64,000 nt of DNA from Pseudomonas yamanorum (GTDB taxonomy: Bacteria > Pseudomonadota > Gammaproteobacteria > Pseudomonadales > Pseudomonadaceae): the NCBI RefSeq assembly GCF_013386765.1, contig NZ_JACARE010000053.1, forward strand, positions 25,210 to 89,209, in the 5' to 3' direction. The notes beneath the pieces are model-generated. The model ran no database searches. It saw only the letters and a program-made list of their open reading frames with translations, and was not told the DNA's origin. Position numbers and translations under genes: made by a program. Positions 1 through 7,894 of the stretch are shown piece by piece; position 1 is the first letter of the stretch, and the number at the start of each line of letters is the position of its first letter.

Positions 1-3000
1 CAGCGGCAACATGCCGATGATCATCGCCAGGGCGGTCATGCACACCGGGCGGAAGCGGGTGTAGCCGGCTTCCAGTGCGGCCTTGAGGGCATCGCCGTGT
101 TCGGCCAGGCGCTCTCGGCAGAAGCTCACCACCAGGATCGAGTTGGCGGTGGCCACGCCCATACAGAGGATGGCCCCCGTGAGTGCCGGCACCGATAACG
201 AGGTGCCGCTGAGGAACAGCATCCACACGATGCCCGCCAGGGCCGCCGGGAGCGCGGTGATAATCACGAACGGGTCGGTCCACGACTGGAAGTTGACCAC
301 GATCAGCAGGTAGATCAGCACCACCGCGCCGAGCAGGCCGAAGCTCAAGCCGTTGAACGCTTCATGCAGCGCATCGATCTGCCCGTGCAGGCTGATGGTC
401 GCGCCTTTGGGGCGCATCGGGGCCATGTCATTCAGCACCTTTTGCACGTCGCTGGCGACGCCGCCGAGGTCGCGGCCTTGCACGTTGGCGTACAGGTCCA
501 GGGTCGGTTCGATGTTGTAGTGGGTCACCACCGCCGGGCTTTGCACGCGGGAGATGGTCGCCACGCCGCCGAGGATCTGCGACTGGCCATCGGCACCGGT
601 CACCGGCAGCGCTTCCAGGGACGGCAGGCTGTCGAGACGGTATTGCGGGGTTGCAGCCACGATCGAATACGACACGCCGTTGGCCGGGTTGAGCCAGAAG
701 GTCGGCGCGGTTTGCGAGCTGCCGGCCAGGGACGCGACCATGCTGTTGGTCACGTCACGCTCGGTGATGCCCAGGCCGTTGGCGCGCATCCGGTCCACGT
801 TGACTTGCAGCGACGGGTAGCCGGTGGACTGCTGGATACGCAGGTCGGCGATGCCCGGTATGTGTTTCAGGCGACGTTCCAGTTCGATGGCGTAGGCGCG
901 GTTTTCTTCATCGCTGCGCCCGGAGATTTTCACGTCCAGCGGCGCCGGTGAACCGAAGTTGAGGATCTGGCTGCTGATGTCGGCCGGCAGGAACGCGAAC
1001 TGGCTGCCGGGGAAACTTTCCGGCAGGGCTTCACGCAGTTTTTTCACGTAGTCGGCGGTGGGCGCATGGTCTTTTTTCAGGGTGACCTGGATATCGCCGT
1101 CCTGTGGGCCGATGGTGCCGCTGCTGCTGTAGGCCATGTCGATGCCGCTCAGCGGGATGCCGATGTTGTCGACGATGGTGTCCAGCTCGTCTGCCGGCAC
1201 AATCTCGCGAATCCGCGCTTCAATCCGGTCAAACGCCGCCGCGCTTTCTTCAATCCGCGTGCCCAATGGCAAGCGTACGTGCAGCGCCATGGCGCCTGCG
1301 TCGGTGGCCGGAAAGAAGTCCTGGCCCAGGCTTGGCAGCAGCAGGAACGAGGCCAGGATGCACGCCAGGAAGCCCACGATGAAACGCTTGCGCGCACCCA
1401 GGGCCAGGGTCAGCAGGCCGTGGTAAACGTCCCGCACGTTGGAGAAGTGACGCTCGAAACCCTGCTGGAAATTCAGTACCGATTGCAGCACGGCATTGCG
1501 CTGGGGTTTGTGCTGGTCGCCCTCGTGGTGGTTGATGAATTCATCTTCCGGGTGATGACCTTCGCCTCGCTCCGGCACGTGCGGCTTGAGCAGGAACATT
1601 GCCAGGGTCGGCACCAGGGTGCGCGAAAGGATGAACGAGCTGGCCATGGCGAAAATCACCGCCAACGCCATCGGGCGGAACAGGTAGCCGGCGATACCTT
1701 GCAGCATGAACATCGGCACAAACACGATGCAGATGCACAGCAGGGACACGAACGCCGGGCCTACGATTTGCTTGGCGCCGTCGAGGATCGCGTCCTTCAC
1801 CGCCTTGCCTTGTTCCAGGTGCCAGTTGATGTTCTCGATGGTCACTGTGGCGTCGTCCACCAGGATCCCCACCGCCAACGCCAGCCCGCCGAGGGTCATG
1901 ACATTGAGGGTTTGCCCGGTGGCTGCCAGCAGCGCGATGGCCGACAGCACCGCCAGGGGAATCGAGGCGGCAATGATGATGGTCGAGCGCCAGCTGCCGA
2001 GGAACAGCAGGATCATCGCACTGGTCAGCAGGGCCGCAATGATGCCTTCCTGGGCCACGCTGCCCACCGACTGTTTGACGAACACCGAGGCGTCGCCCAG
2101 CAGCGAGGTCTTCAGCGAAGGCGGCAGGGTTTCATTGATGCGCGGCAGCATCTGGCGGATGCCGTCGATGATCGACAGGGTGGAGATGCTGCCGTTTTTC
2201 AAGGCCGGCATCAGCACTGCACGGTGGCCGTCGACGCGCACGATGTTGGTCTGCGGCGGCGAGCCGTCACGCACGTGGGCCACCTGGCCGATGGTGATGA
2301 TCGCACCGTCGACCGTCTTGATCGGCAGGTCGTTGAGCTCATCAATCGCCTTGGGGCTGTTGTTGAGCAAAATCGTGTATTCGTTGGGGCCGAGTTTGGC
2401 GGTACCCACGGGGATGATCTGGTTCTGCAAGGCCAGCGCGTTGCCCACGTCTTGCGCCGACAGGCCTTTGGCGGCCAGCGCCTGCGGGTCAAGGTCGAGG
2501 GTGATCTGGCGTTGCTTGCCGCCCATTGGCGTGGGCATGGCCAGGCCGGGCAGGGCGCTCAAAGGCAGGCGGATATTGTTCTGCACCAGGTCGCGGATCT
2601 TCGCTTCCGACAGGCTGGGGCTGGAGAACGCCATCTGCAGGATCGGCACCGTGGAGGCGCTGTAGTTGAGGATCAGCGGTGGGGTGATGCCCGGTGGCAT
2701 CTGCTTGAGCACGGTTTGTGACACCGCTGTTACCTGGGCGTTGGCGGTGCGGATATCCACGCCGGGCTGGAAGAAAATCTTCACGATGCCCATGCCGGGT
2801 AACGACTGCGATTCAATGTGTTCGATGTCGTTGACGGTGGTACTCAGGGAGCGTTCGTAGGTGTAGATCACGCGACCGGCCATGGCGTCCGGAGACAGGC
2901 CGTTGTACTGCCAAACCACCGCGACGACGGGGATGCCAATATCGGGAAATACGTCAGTGGGGGTACGCAAGGCCGCCATGGGCCCAATGATGCAGATGAA

Positions 3001-3060
3001 AATTGCCAGCACGATAAACGTGTAGGGCTTGAGCAGTGCGGTCTTTACCAGCCCGAGCAT
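1..3060 (-). CDS. RND efflux transporter permease (3' end outside window)
   Basis: Inner-membrane pump of the RND superfamily, expected to work with a periplasmic adaptor and an outer-membrane channel. The reading frame is open for 1020 codons from ATG 3060 to the left edge, so only the last few dozen residues are missing. The N-terminal membrane segment (FIVLAIFICIMGPMAAL) and FPDIGIPVV region are typical. TM4 carries the proton-relay Asp pair (GILVDDATVTIEN), and both large periplasmic porter loops are present. In TM10 the motif reads MGVATANSIL, where AcrB has a Lys (SAKNAIL), so this is not a classical AcrB-like drug pump but a related subgroup. Adaptor genes, if linked, would lie beyond position 1. 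Substrate cannot be told. Confidence 0.93.
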   Translation of the reverse strand, partial: MLGLVKTALLKPYTFIVLAIFICIIGPMAALRTPTDVFPDIGIPVVAVVWQYNGLSPDAMAGRVIYTYERSLSTTVNDIEHIESQSLPGMGIVKIFFQPGVDIRTANAQVTAVSQTVLKQMPPGITPPLILNYSASTVPILQMAFSSPSLSEAKIRDLVQNNIRLPLSALPGLAMPTPMGGKQRQITLDLDPQALAAKGLSAQDVGNALALQNQIIPVGTAKLGPNEYTILLNNSPKAIDELNDLPIKTVDGAIITIGQVAHVRDGSPPQTNIVRVDGHRAVLMPALKNGSISTLSIIDGIRQMLPRINETLPPSLKTSLLGDASVFVKQSVGSVAQEGIIAALLTSAMILLFLGSWRSTIIIAASIPLAVLSAIALLAATGQTLNVMTLGGLALAVGILVDDATVTIENINWHLEQGKAVKDAILDGAKQIVGPAFVSLLCICIVFVPMFMLQGIAGYLFRPMALAVIFAMASSFILSRTLVPTLAMFLLKPHVPERGEGHHPEDEFINHHEGDQHKPQRNAVLQSVLNFQQGFERHFSNVRDVYHGLLTLALGARKRFIVGFLACILASFLLLPSLGQDFFPATDAGAMALHVRLPLGTRIEESAAAFDRIEARIREIVPADELDTIVDNIGIPLSGIDMAYSSSGTIGPQDGDIQVTLKKDHAPTADYVKKLREALPESFPGSQFAFLPADISSQILNFGSPAPLDVKISGRSDEENRAYAIELERRLKHIPGIADLRIQQSTGYPSLQVNVDRMRANGLGITERDVTNSMVASLAGSSQTAPTFWLNPANGVSYSIVAATPQYRLDSLPSLEALPVTGADGQSQILGGVATISRVQSPAVVTHYNIEPTLDLYANVQGRDLGGVASDVQKVLNDMAPMRPKGATISLHGQIDALHEAFNGLSFGLLGAVVLIYLLIVVNFQSWTDPFVIITALPAALAGIVWMLFLSGTSLSVPALTGAILCMGVATANSILVVSFCRERLAEHGDALKAALEAGYTRFRPVCMTALAMIIGMLPL

Positions 3061-3275
3061 GCCGTAACCTCCAAAGGAGTTGGATTGCAAACGCTCGCAG
3101 TCTTGACGGACCCACCTAACACGCACCTTTCAGCCAGGTGAAGGAACATTTAGTTAACGGCTGAAGATCCTTTCATATGTATTCATTTGTTCAATAATGG
3201 TGACAGTACCAAGCTGGATACCGATCGAACGGAAGTCGTTTTTCCGCTCACTCTTTATCCATTTGGAGTTCTGCC

Positions 3276-3686
3276 ATGTCTCTTAAACCCTTGTTGTTGA
3301 TCCCGGCCTTGAGTGCGGTCCTGCTGTTGTCGGCGTGCGCCGGCCCGATTCCGAAAGCGGACCCGAGCGAAGCCTGGATCGGCCTGCAAGAAGAGGCGCC
3401 CAACGACCTGATGGCCGAGCGGGTAGACGGGAAAAACATTGATGATGGTCGCTACTTCGAAGTGAAACCCGGCGCTCATCGCCTGGATGTCACCTTGTTT
3501 GAAGAAGAGGCGGGGGATGACAACCAGCAGGATTGTCGCGGGCATGTCACCTACGGCAACTTCAAGGCGGGCGAGCATTACACCCTGGTGGAATCCAGCC
3601 TTGGTACCACGGTACGCGCCGAGTTGAAGGACAGCCACGGCAAGGAACTGGCGCAGACCGAAGACTTCAGTTGCATGCCTGGCTAA
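3276..3686 (+). CDS. Small predicted lipoprotein, unknown function
   Basis: A 136-residue protein with a signal peptide and lipobox (LLLSAC, Cys near residue 21), so it is probably lipid-anchored in the envelope. The mature part (VDGKNIDDGRYFEVKPGAHRL...) reads like a small beta-rich domain and has three Cys residues, including CRGHV and a C-terminal SCMPG, that could form a disulfide. GGAGT lies 7 bases upstream of ATG 3276. It stands alone, facing away from the RND gene and converging on a small membrane protein gene. I do not recognise a named family with confidence; similar lipoproteins are common in fluorescent pseudomonads. Confidence 0.85.
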   Translation: MSLKPLLLIPALSAVLLLSACAGPIPKADPSEAWIGLQEEAPNDLMAERVDGKNIDDGRYFEVKPGAHRLDVTLFEEEAGDDNQQDCRGHVTYGNFKAGEHYTLVESSLGTTVRAELKDSHGKELAQTEDFSCMPG

Positions 3687-3690
3687 GGCC

Positions 3691-3852
3691 TCAGGCGTGA
3701 TGCCCGGCGGGTTTGTGCAGCTTGCCGGGTGCTGCGGGTTTTACCTGTGGGTGATGGTGCCGGCGGGTCACGCGCATCACGCCCCAGAGCATGGCGGCGG
3801 CCACTGCCAGCCAGCCACAGATCAAAAGCAGAATCGTTGTTGTCAGGCTCAT
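3691..3852 (-). CDS. 53-residue single-pass membrane protein
   Basis: Short gene ending four bases from the preceding convergent lipoprotein gene. I choose ATG 3852 because a perfect AGGAGG (3858-3863) lies 5 bases upstream; a longer in-frame reading from 3897 has no such signal. The product has one hydrophobic segment (TTILLLICGWLAVAAAMLWGVM) followed by a basic, His-rich tail (RRHHHP...KPAGHHA), so the tail is probably cytoplasmic. Function unknown. Confidence 0.7.
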   Translation of the reverse strand: MSLTTTILLLICGWLAVAAAMLWGVMRVTRRHHHPQVKPAAPGKLHKPAGHHA

Positions 3853-4055
3853 AAGTGCCTCCTTTCGCCCGGTACAGGGCACACACTGTCTTCTCAATGG
3901 ACAGTCTAGCTATCCGCAGGTTGCCTGCTATTGACCAATGGTCGTGTGCGTCCAACTTGTTTGCTCTATGGCGGGCCTTTTACTGCGCTGCAAGGCTATA
4001 CCCGCGCCCCGGAGCATCCTATGATCAGGGCCCACGTTGGCCGTTGATCAAGTGA

Positions 4056-4745
4056 GTGACGAAGTTGCGGTTTCCCTCGAACATTAAAACCTCCTGGTGG
4101 GTCGCAGCCTGTTTCATGGGGCTGGCGGCCTGCTCCTCGCATCCCAAACCCACGAGCATCCCGGGCCTGCCGGAGAGCGTCGAGCTCAAGGGCGTGCCGG
4201 CTTTTCGCGGTGAGACCTACCTCGGTGGCCCGGCCGCTCTGGCCAGCATGCTGTCCCAACAAGGCATTGTGATTACACCGGGCCTGTTGGATAAGCCGCT
4301 GCATCTGCCGGGCGCCGAAGCAGACCTTGAGCGCAACATGCAGGTGTTGGCCCGTGAATACGGGATGCTGGTGTACCCGCTGGACGACCAGTTGCCGGCG
4401 ATGCTGGCGCAGGTCGCCGCCGGCTACCCGGTGATGGCGCGCATCACCCAGGGCTCGACCTTCTGGGCCGGGGCGCGGTATGTCGTGGTGGTGGGCTACA
4501 ACAAGCAGAAGAGCATGGTGCTGTTGCGTACGGGGTTGGCGCGACGCATGCCGATGGATTTCGGCGCCTTTGAGTCGGCTTGGAAAGACGGCGGCAAGTG
4601 GGCCGTGCTGATTCAGCGGCCTACCCAGTTACCGGTCAAGGTCGACGCCCAGCGCTGGCAGCAGGCGGCCAGTGCCACGGCCCAGGCGGGCCAGGAGCAG
4701 GCGGCGGCCCAGGCGGTCAAGGCCCTGGCCAGTCAGGCCAAATAA
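4056..4745 (+). CDS. C39-peptidase-like lipoprotein, catalytic residues missing
   Basis: A 229-residue predicted lipoprotein (lipobox GLAAC, Cys 26) with a papain-like C39 fold signature. The segment YLGGPAALASML (about 55-66) aligns with the C39 active-site motif CGPAALA, but the nucleophile Cys is Gly57. The later RYVVVVGYN (141-149) aligns with the HWVVVVGYD motif, with His replaced by Arg. So the protein looks like a non-catalytic member, perhaps binding a peptide or partner in the envelope. The C-terminus is an Ala/Gln-rich helix. Start is GTG 4056, chosen because it gives a complete signal peptide; the ribosome site is modest. It is followed directly by a hairpin terminator. Confidence 0.75.
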   Translation: MTKLRFPSNIKTSWWVAACFMGLAACSSHPKPTSIPGLPESVELKGVPAFRGETYLGGPAALASMLSQQGIVITPGLLDKPLHLPGAEADLERNMQVLAREYGMLVYPLDDQLPAMLAQVAAGYPVMARITQGSTFWAGARYVVVVGYNKQKSMVLLRTGLARRMPMDFGAFESAWKDGGKWAVLIQRPTQLPVKVDAQRWQQAASATAQAGQEQAAAQAVKALASQAK

Positions 4746-4773
4746 AAAACGGCGCTCAAGGGCGCCGTTTTTT
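4744..4773. terminator. Bidirectional hairpin terminator
   Basis: Arms AAAAAACGGCGC (4744-4755) and GCGCCGTTTTTT (4762-4773) form a strong stem with T runs on both strands. It sits between the convergent C39-like gene and pbpG and can serve both. Confidence 0.9.
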
Positions 4774-4784
4774 CATGTCGCTGT

Positions 4785-5717
4785 TCAGCGGGACTCGGTC
4801 ACCTGAACATTCGCCCGTGGGCGGTTCTTCAGGTTCTTGTCAGCCTTGTAGCGCAATGCGACGTCTGGCACCGAACCGCTCTTGCCGGTCTCGACCCAGC
4901 TGCGGATGCGGCCGGCATCGGCAAAGTGGGTGAATTTGCCGAAAGCGTCGAGGATCACCAGCGACACCGGGCGATTGCCCATGCTGGTCACCAGCACCAG
5001 GCAGTGGCCGGCCTGGTTGGTAAAGCCGGTCTTGGTCAGCTTGATGTCCCAGTTGGCGCGGTTGATCAGGTGGTCCGTGTTGGAGAAGCCCAGGGTGTAG
5101 TTGGGTTTGCGGAACGATACGGTCTTTTCCTTGGTGGTACTCAACTGGCTGAGCATCGGGTATTTGCGCGCGGCGGCCAGCAGCTTGCTCAAGTCGCGGG
5201 CGGTGGACACGTTGTGGATCGACAGGCCGGTGGGTTCAACGTAATGGGTGCTGGTCATGCCCAGCGCCTTGGCCTTGGCGTTCATTGCCGCGATAAATGC
5301 CGGGTAGCCGCCCGGGTAGTGGTGGGCCAGGCTGGCGGCGGCGCGGTTTTCCGAGGACATGAGGGCAATCAGCAGCATCTCTTTGCGTGGCATTTCGCTG
5401 CCGATCTTGACCCGGGAGAACACGCCTTTCATCTCCGGCGTGTCCTTGATGTTGATGTCGATGTATTCATCCATGTTCTGCTTGGCCTCCAGCACGATCA
5501 GGCCGGTCATCAGTTTGCTCACTGAGGCGATCGGCACGATGACATCCGGGTTGCTGGCATAGATGATCTTGTTGGTCTGCAGGTCTACCACCATCGCACT
5601 GCCGGAGGCGATGTGCAGGGTGGACATGTCGCGGGGAGCGGTAGTGGTTTCGCTTGCGCTCGCGAAGGTGCCTGTAAATGCAAAAAATAGGCTGACAATG
5701 GAAAGATGAATTTTCAC
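4785..5717 (-). CDS. pbpG: D-alanyl-D-alanine endopeptidase (PBP7 type)
   Basis: Periplasmic serine peptidase of the S11 family that cuts D-Ala-meso-DAP cross-links in peptidoglycan. The 310-residue product has a signal peptide (ending near ASA-SE) and all three penicillin-binding motifs: SVSK (ASVSKLMT), SEN (SSENRAA) and KTG (TKTGFTN). Length fits PbpG rather than the larger DacA/DacC carboxypeptidases, as there is no C-terminal amphipathic anchor. The start codon is GTG 5717, with only a weak ribosome site. It is monocistronic between two strong terminators. Confidence 0.9.
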   Translation of the reverse strand: MKIHLSIVSLFFAFTGTFASASETTTAPRDMSTLHIASGSAMVVDLQTNKIIYASNPDVIVPIASVSKLMTGLIVLEAKQNMDEYIDINIKDTPEMKGVFSRVKIGSEMPRKEMLLIALMSSENRAAASLAHHYPGGYPAFIAAMNAKAKALGMTSTHYVEPTGLSIHNVSTARDLSKLLAAARKYPMLSQLSTTKEKTVSFRKPNYTLGFSNTDHLINRANWDIKLTKTGFTNQAGHCLVLVTSMGNRPVSLVILDAFGKFTHFADAGRIRSWVETGKSGSVPDVALRYKADKNLKNRPRANVQVTESR

Positions 5718-5880
5718 GCGGATGAACTCGCTAAAAAAGTAGGGATATACCGTTCTGCACGGACTTTCTGATAAATGCCGTTACATTTTAGGAGTATGGA
5801 TCAGAAACTGTCGAATGTTCTTCTGAAAACAGATGAAACCCCTTAAAAACAAAGAAAAAAGTACTTTTTATCCGGCTAAT

Positions 5881-5910
5881 AAAAAGCCCTGCGATAAGGC
5901 AGGGCTTTTT
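5881..5910. terminator. Hairpin terminator downstream of folD
   Basis: Arms AAAAAGCCCTGC (5881-5892) and GCAGGGCTTTTT (5899-5910) with a 6-base loop. T runs flank it on both strands. It ends folD transcription on the minus strand. Confidence 0.92.
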
Positions 5911-5925
5911 CAGAGCGGCTGGTTA

Positions 5926-6780
5926 TTAGCTGTGCAGGGTTTCGGCTGCGTACAGGGTATTTTCCAGCAGGCAGGCGCGGGTCATCGGGCCGACGCCACC
6001 CGGTACCGGGGTGATCCAGCCGGCACGGGGCAGGGCAGTTTCGTACACCACGTCGCCTACCAGTTTGCCGTCGTCCTGGCGGTTGATGCCCACGTCGATC
6101 ACGATGGCGCCTTCCTTGATCCACTCACCCTTGACCAGGCCTGGCTTGCCGGCGGCGACTACCACCAGGTCGGCGCGGCCGACGTGGCCAGCCAGGTCCT
6201 TGGTGAAGCGGTGGGTGACGGTCACGGTGCAGCCAGCCAGCAGCAGTTCCATGGCCATCGGGCGACCGACGATGTTCGATGCGCCGACGATGACTGCATC
6301 AAGGCCGTACAGGTCGACGCCGGTGCTTTCCAGCAGGGTCATGATGCCCTTCGGCGTGCACGGGCGCAGCAGCGGGATGCGCTGGGCCAGGCGGCCGACG
6401 TTATAAGGGTGGAAACCGTCGACGTCTTTGTCCGGGCGGATGCGTTCGAGCAATTTGGACGCGTCCAGGTGCTCGGGCAACGGCAGTTGCAACAGGATGC
6501 CGTCGATGGCCGGATCGTCGTTGAGGCTGTCGATCAGGTCGGTGAGGGCTTGCTGGGTGGTGTCAGAAGGCAAGTCGTAGGCTTTGGAAATAAAGCCGAC
6601 CTCTTCACAGTCTTTACGCTTGTGCGAGACATAAACCTGAGAGGCAGGATCGCTGCCGACCAGGATCACCGCGAGACCCGGCGTGCGCAGGCCTTGTTGG
6701 CTGCGCTCGGCGACTCGTTTGGCGATCTGCTGGCGCAGGCTGGCGGCGATTGATTTGCCGTCGATAAGTTGTGCAGTCAT
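5926..6780 (-). CDS. folD: Methylenetetrahydrofolate dehydrogenase/cyclohydrolase
   Basis: Cytosolic bifunctional enzyme interconverting 5,10-methylene-, methenyl- and 10-formyl-tetrahydrofolate with NADP. The 284-residue product has the family signatures VGSDPASQVYVSHKRKDCEEVG (Tyr and Lys of the active site), GILLQLPLPEHL, the nucleotide-binding VIVGASNIVGRPMA, and the C-terminal PVPGGVGPMTRACLLENT. Start ATG 6780; no good Shine-Dalgarno is visible. It is divergent from the tRNA cluster, with about 230 bases between. Confidence 0.97.
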   Translation of the reverse strand: MTAQLIDGKSIAASLRQQIAKRVAERSQQGLRTPGLAVILVGSDPASQVYVSHKRKDCEEVGFISKAYDLPSDTTQQALTDLIDSLNDDPAIDGILLQLPLPEHLDASKLLERIRPDKDVDGFHPYNVGRLAQRIPLLRPCTPKGIMTLLESTGVDLYGLDAVIVGASNIVGRPMAMELLLAGCTVTVTHRFTKDLAGHVGRADLVVVAAGKPGLVKGEWIKEGAIVIDVGINRQDDGKLVGDVVYETALPRAGWITPVPGGVGPMTRACLLENTLYAAETLHS

Positions 6781-6912
6781 TACGCGTGATTAACCATCGA
6801 GAGGGGGAAGAAAAGTGCGCGCATTCTCGCATGTCGTGGCGTGAGGGCAAAGGCGCTTGGTCTGCAAATTCCCCTAACCCCTTAAATAAAATGAATTTTT
6901 TATAAAAAGGAT

Positions 6913-6939
6913 TTGACGGGTTTCGGGTGCATCTATACT
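6913..6939 (+). promoter_or_regulatory. Sigma-70 type promoter of the tRNA cluster
   Basis: TTGACG (6913-6918) and TATACT (6934-6939) with a 15-base spacer (16 if read as TTTGAC), about 70 bases upstream of tRNA-Arg. The short spacing and strong -10 suit a stable-RNA promoter. Confidence 0.55.
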
Positions 6940-7010
6940 ATTCGTCGCACTTGTCGGGCACAGCCTAGCACTGGTTAGTTTGTAATCCTCCAAGAGTACA
7001 GATTAATAAG

Positions 7011-7087
7011 GCGCCCGTAGCTCAGCTGGATAGAGCATCCGCCTTCTAAGCGGATGGTCGCAGGTTCGAGTCCTGCCGGGTGCGCCA
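7011..7087 (+). tRNA. tRNA-Arg (anticodon TCT)
   Basis: A 77-base cloverleaf with encoded CCA. Anticodon loop CTTCTAA between stems ATCCGC and GCGGAT gives anticodon TCT (reads AGA). T arm CAGGTTCGAGTCCTG is intact. First of four clustered tRNA genes. Confidence 0.97.
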
Positions 7088-7119
7088 TTAGGCAGCTTTG
7101 GCACAAGTAGCGCAATATG

Positions 7120-7195
7120 GTGGGCGTAGCTCAGTTGGTAGAGCACGGGATTGTGACTCCCGTTGTCGAGGGTTCGATCCCCTTCGTCCACCCCA
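7120..7195 (+). tRNA. tRNA-His (anticodon GTG), copy 1
   Basis: Acceptor GTGGGCG pairs with CGTCCAC (one G-U), discriminator C and encoded CCA. The extra 5' G at 7119 can act as the G-1 typical of tRNA-His. Anticodon loop TTGTGAC. Identical to the copy at 7416-7491. Confidence 0.97.
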
Positions 7196-7202
7196 TATTC
7201 AG

Positions 7203-7231
7203 AGGGCGCCAGATTAACAGTCTGGCGCCTT
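7203..7231 (+). terminator. Hairpin after tRNA-His copy 1
   Basis: GGCGCCAGA and TCTGGCGCC arms around a TTAACAG loop, followed by a weak T stretch (TTTG). It lies between tRNA-His and tRNA-Leu, so it may be a processing site or partial terminator. A nearly identical hairpin follows the second tRNA-His. Confidence 0.55.
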
Positions 7232-7248
7232 TGCTTTAAGAGCTTCAT

Positions 7249-7333
7249 GCGGATGTGGTGGAATTGGTAGACACACTGGATTTAGGTTCCAGCGCCGCGA
7301 GGCGTAAGAGTTCGAGTCTCTTCATCCGCACCA
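7249..7333 (+). tRNA. tRNA-Leu (anticodon TAG)
   Basis: An 85-base class II tRNA with long variable arm, acceptor GCGGATG/CATCCGC, anticodon loop TTTAGGT and encoded CCA. It reads CUA and wobble codons. Confidence 0.97.
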
Positions 7334-7415
7334 AATAAAGTTTCGAGAAGGCCGGCTGGTCGTCACGAAGCTCAACAAATAGCCGTTTTGACAGGCTTTT
7401 TGGTCACGCAATATG

Positions 7416-7491
7416 GTGGGCGTAGCTCAGTTGGTAGAGCACGGGATTGTGACTCCCGTTGTCGAGGGTTCGATCCCCTTCGTCCACCCCA
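7416..7491 (+). tRNA. tRNA-His (anticodon GTG), copy 2
   Basis: Base-for-base the same as the tRNA-His at 7120-7195, including flanks (GCAATATG before, CCCCATAT after). It is a duplicated unit with its downstream hairpin. Confidence 0.97.
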
Positions 7492-7500
7492 TATTTCGAA

Positions 7501-7532
7501 AGGCGCCAGATTAATAGTCTGGCGCCTTTTTT
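7501..7532 (+). terminator. Terminator of the tRNA cluster
   Basis: AGGCGCCAGA (7501-7510) and TCTGGCGCCT (7518-7527) followed by six T. Strong intrinsic terminator closing the tRNA transcript. Confidence 0.9.
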
Positions 7533-7894
7533 GTTTCAGCGGTTTGAAGTTTCAACGCAGTCGCAGGTGCTGGGCTGCAAGGGCAGGGCGTTTCGTCGTA
7601 TTTATGTTGCTCGATGATGCTGCGCTGCCCGCCGGCCTTGCTCGCAAGGTCGGTTGTCAGGGAGATGATTGGCAGCCTCTTCTATATATAGAAGGGTTGG
7701 CGCAGAGCCCTGGCGTGATGGGATGTATTTGCTAACGGGGCGAGGTGCATTCGTGCATTCGCACCTATAAATTGCCTGCTGCTTTTTTACCCGTTTTCAG
7801 TAGGGTGACTTCTTGAGTTTGACCCACTAGAATGCATGCCCTTGATTCTGGGGTCGGAAACGGCCGGCTAACGTCTGTGCAACGAGGAATATCC
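7533..7894. other. Intergenic region upstream of tig, no gene seen
   Basis: About 360 bases between the tRNA terminator and trigger factor. Open frames here have no convincing ribosome site or protein signature. The last 100 bases (TTGAGTTTGACC ... TAGAAT around 7813-7832) probably hold the tig promoter, but I cannot place it with certainty. Confidence 0.5.

Noticed and set aside
1066..2721. 551-codon plus-strand frame inside the RND gene
   Set aside because: Antisense shadow of a clear RND reading frame; His/Gln/Arg-rich composition typical of shadows in high-GC DNA.
7003..7248. 81-residue reading frame antisense to the tRNA-Arg and tRNA-His genes
   Set aside because: It is the complement of two tRNAs; the product is a known type of false annotation across tRNA clusters.
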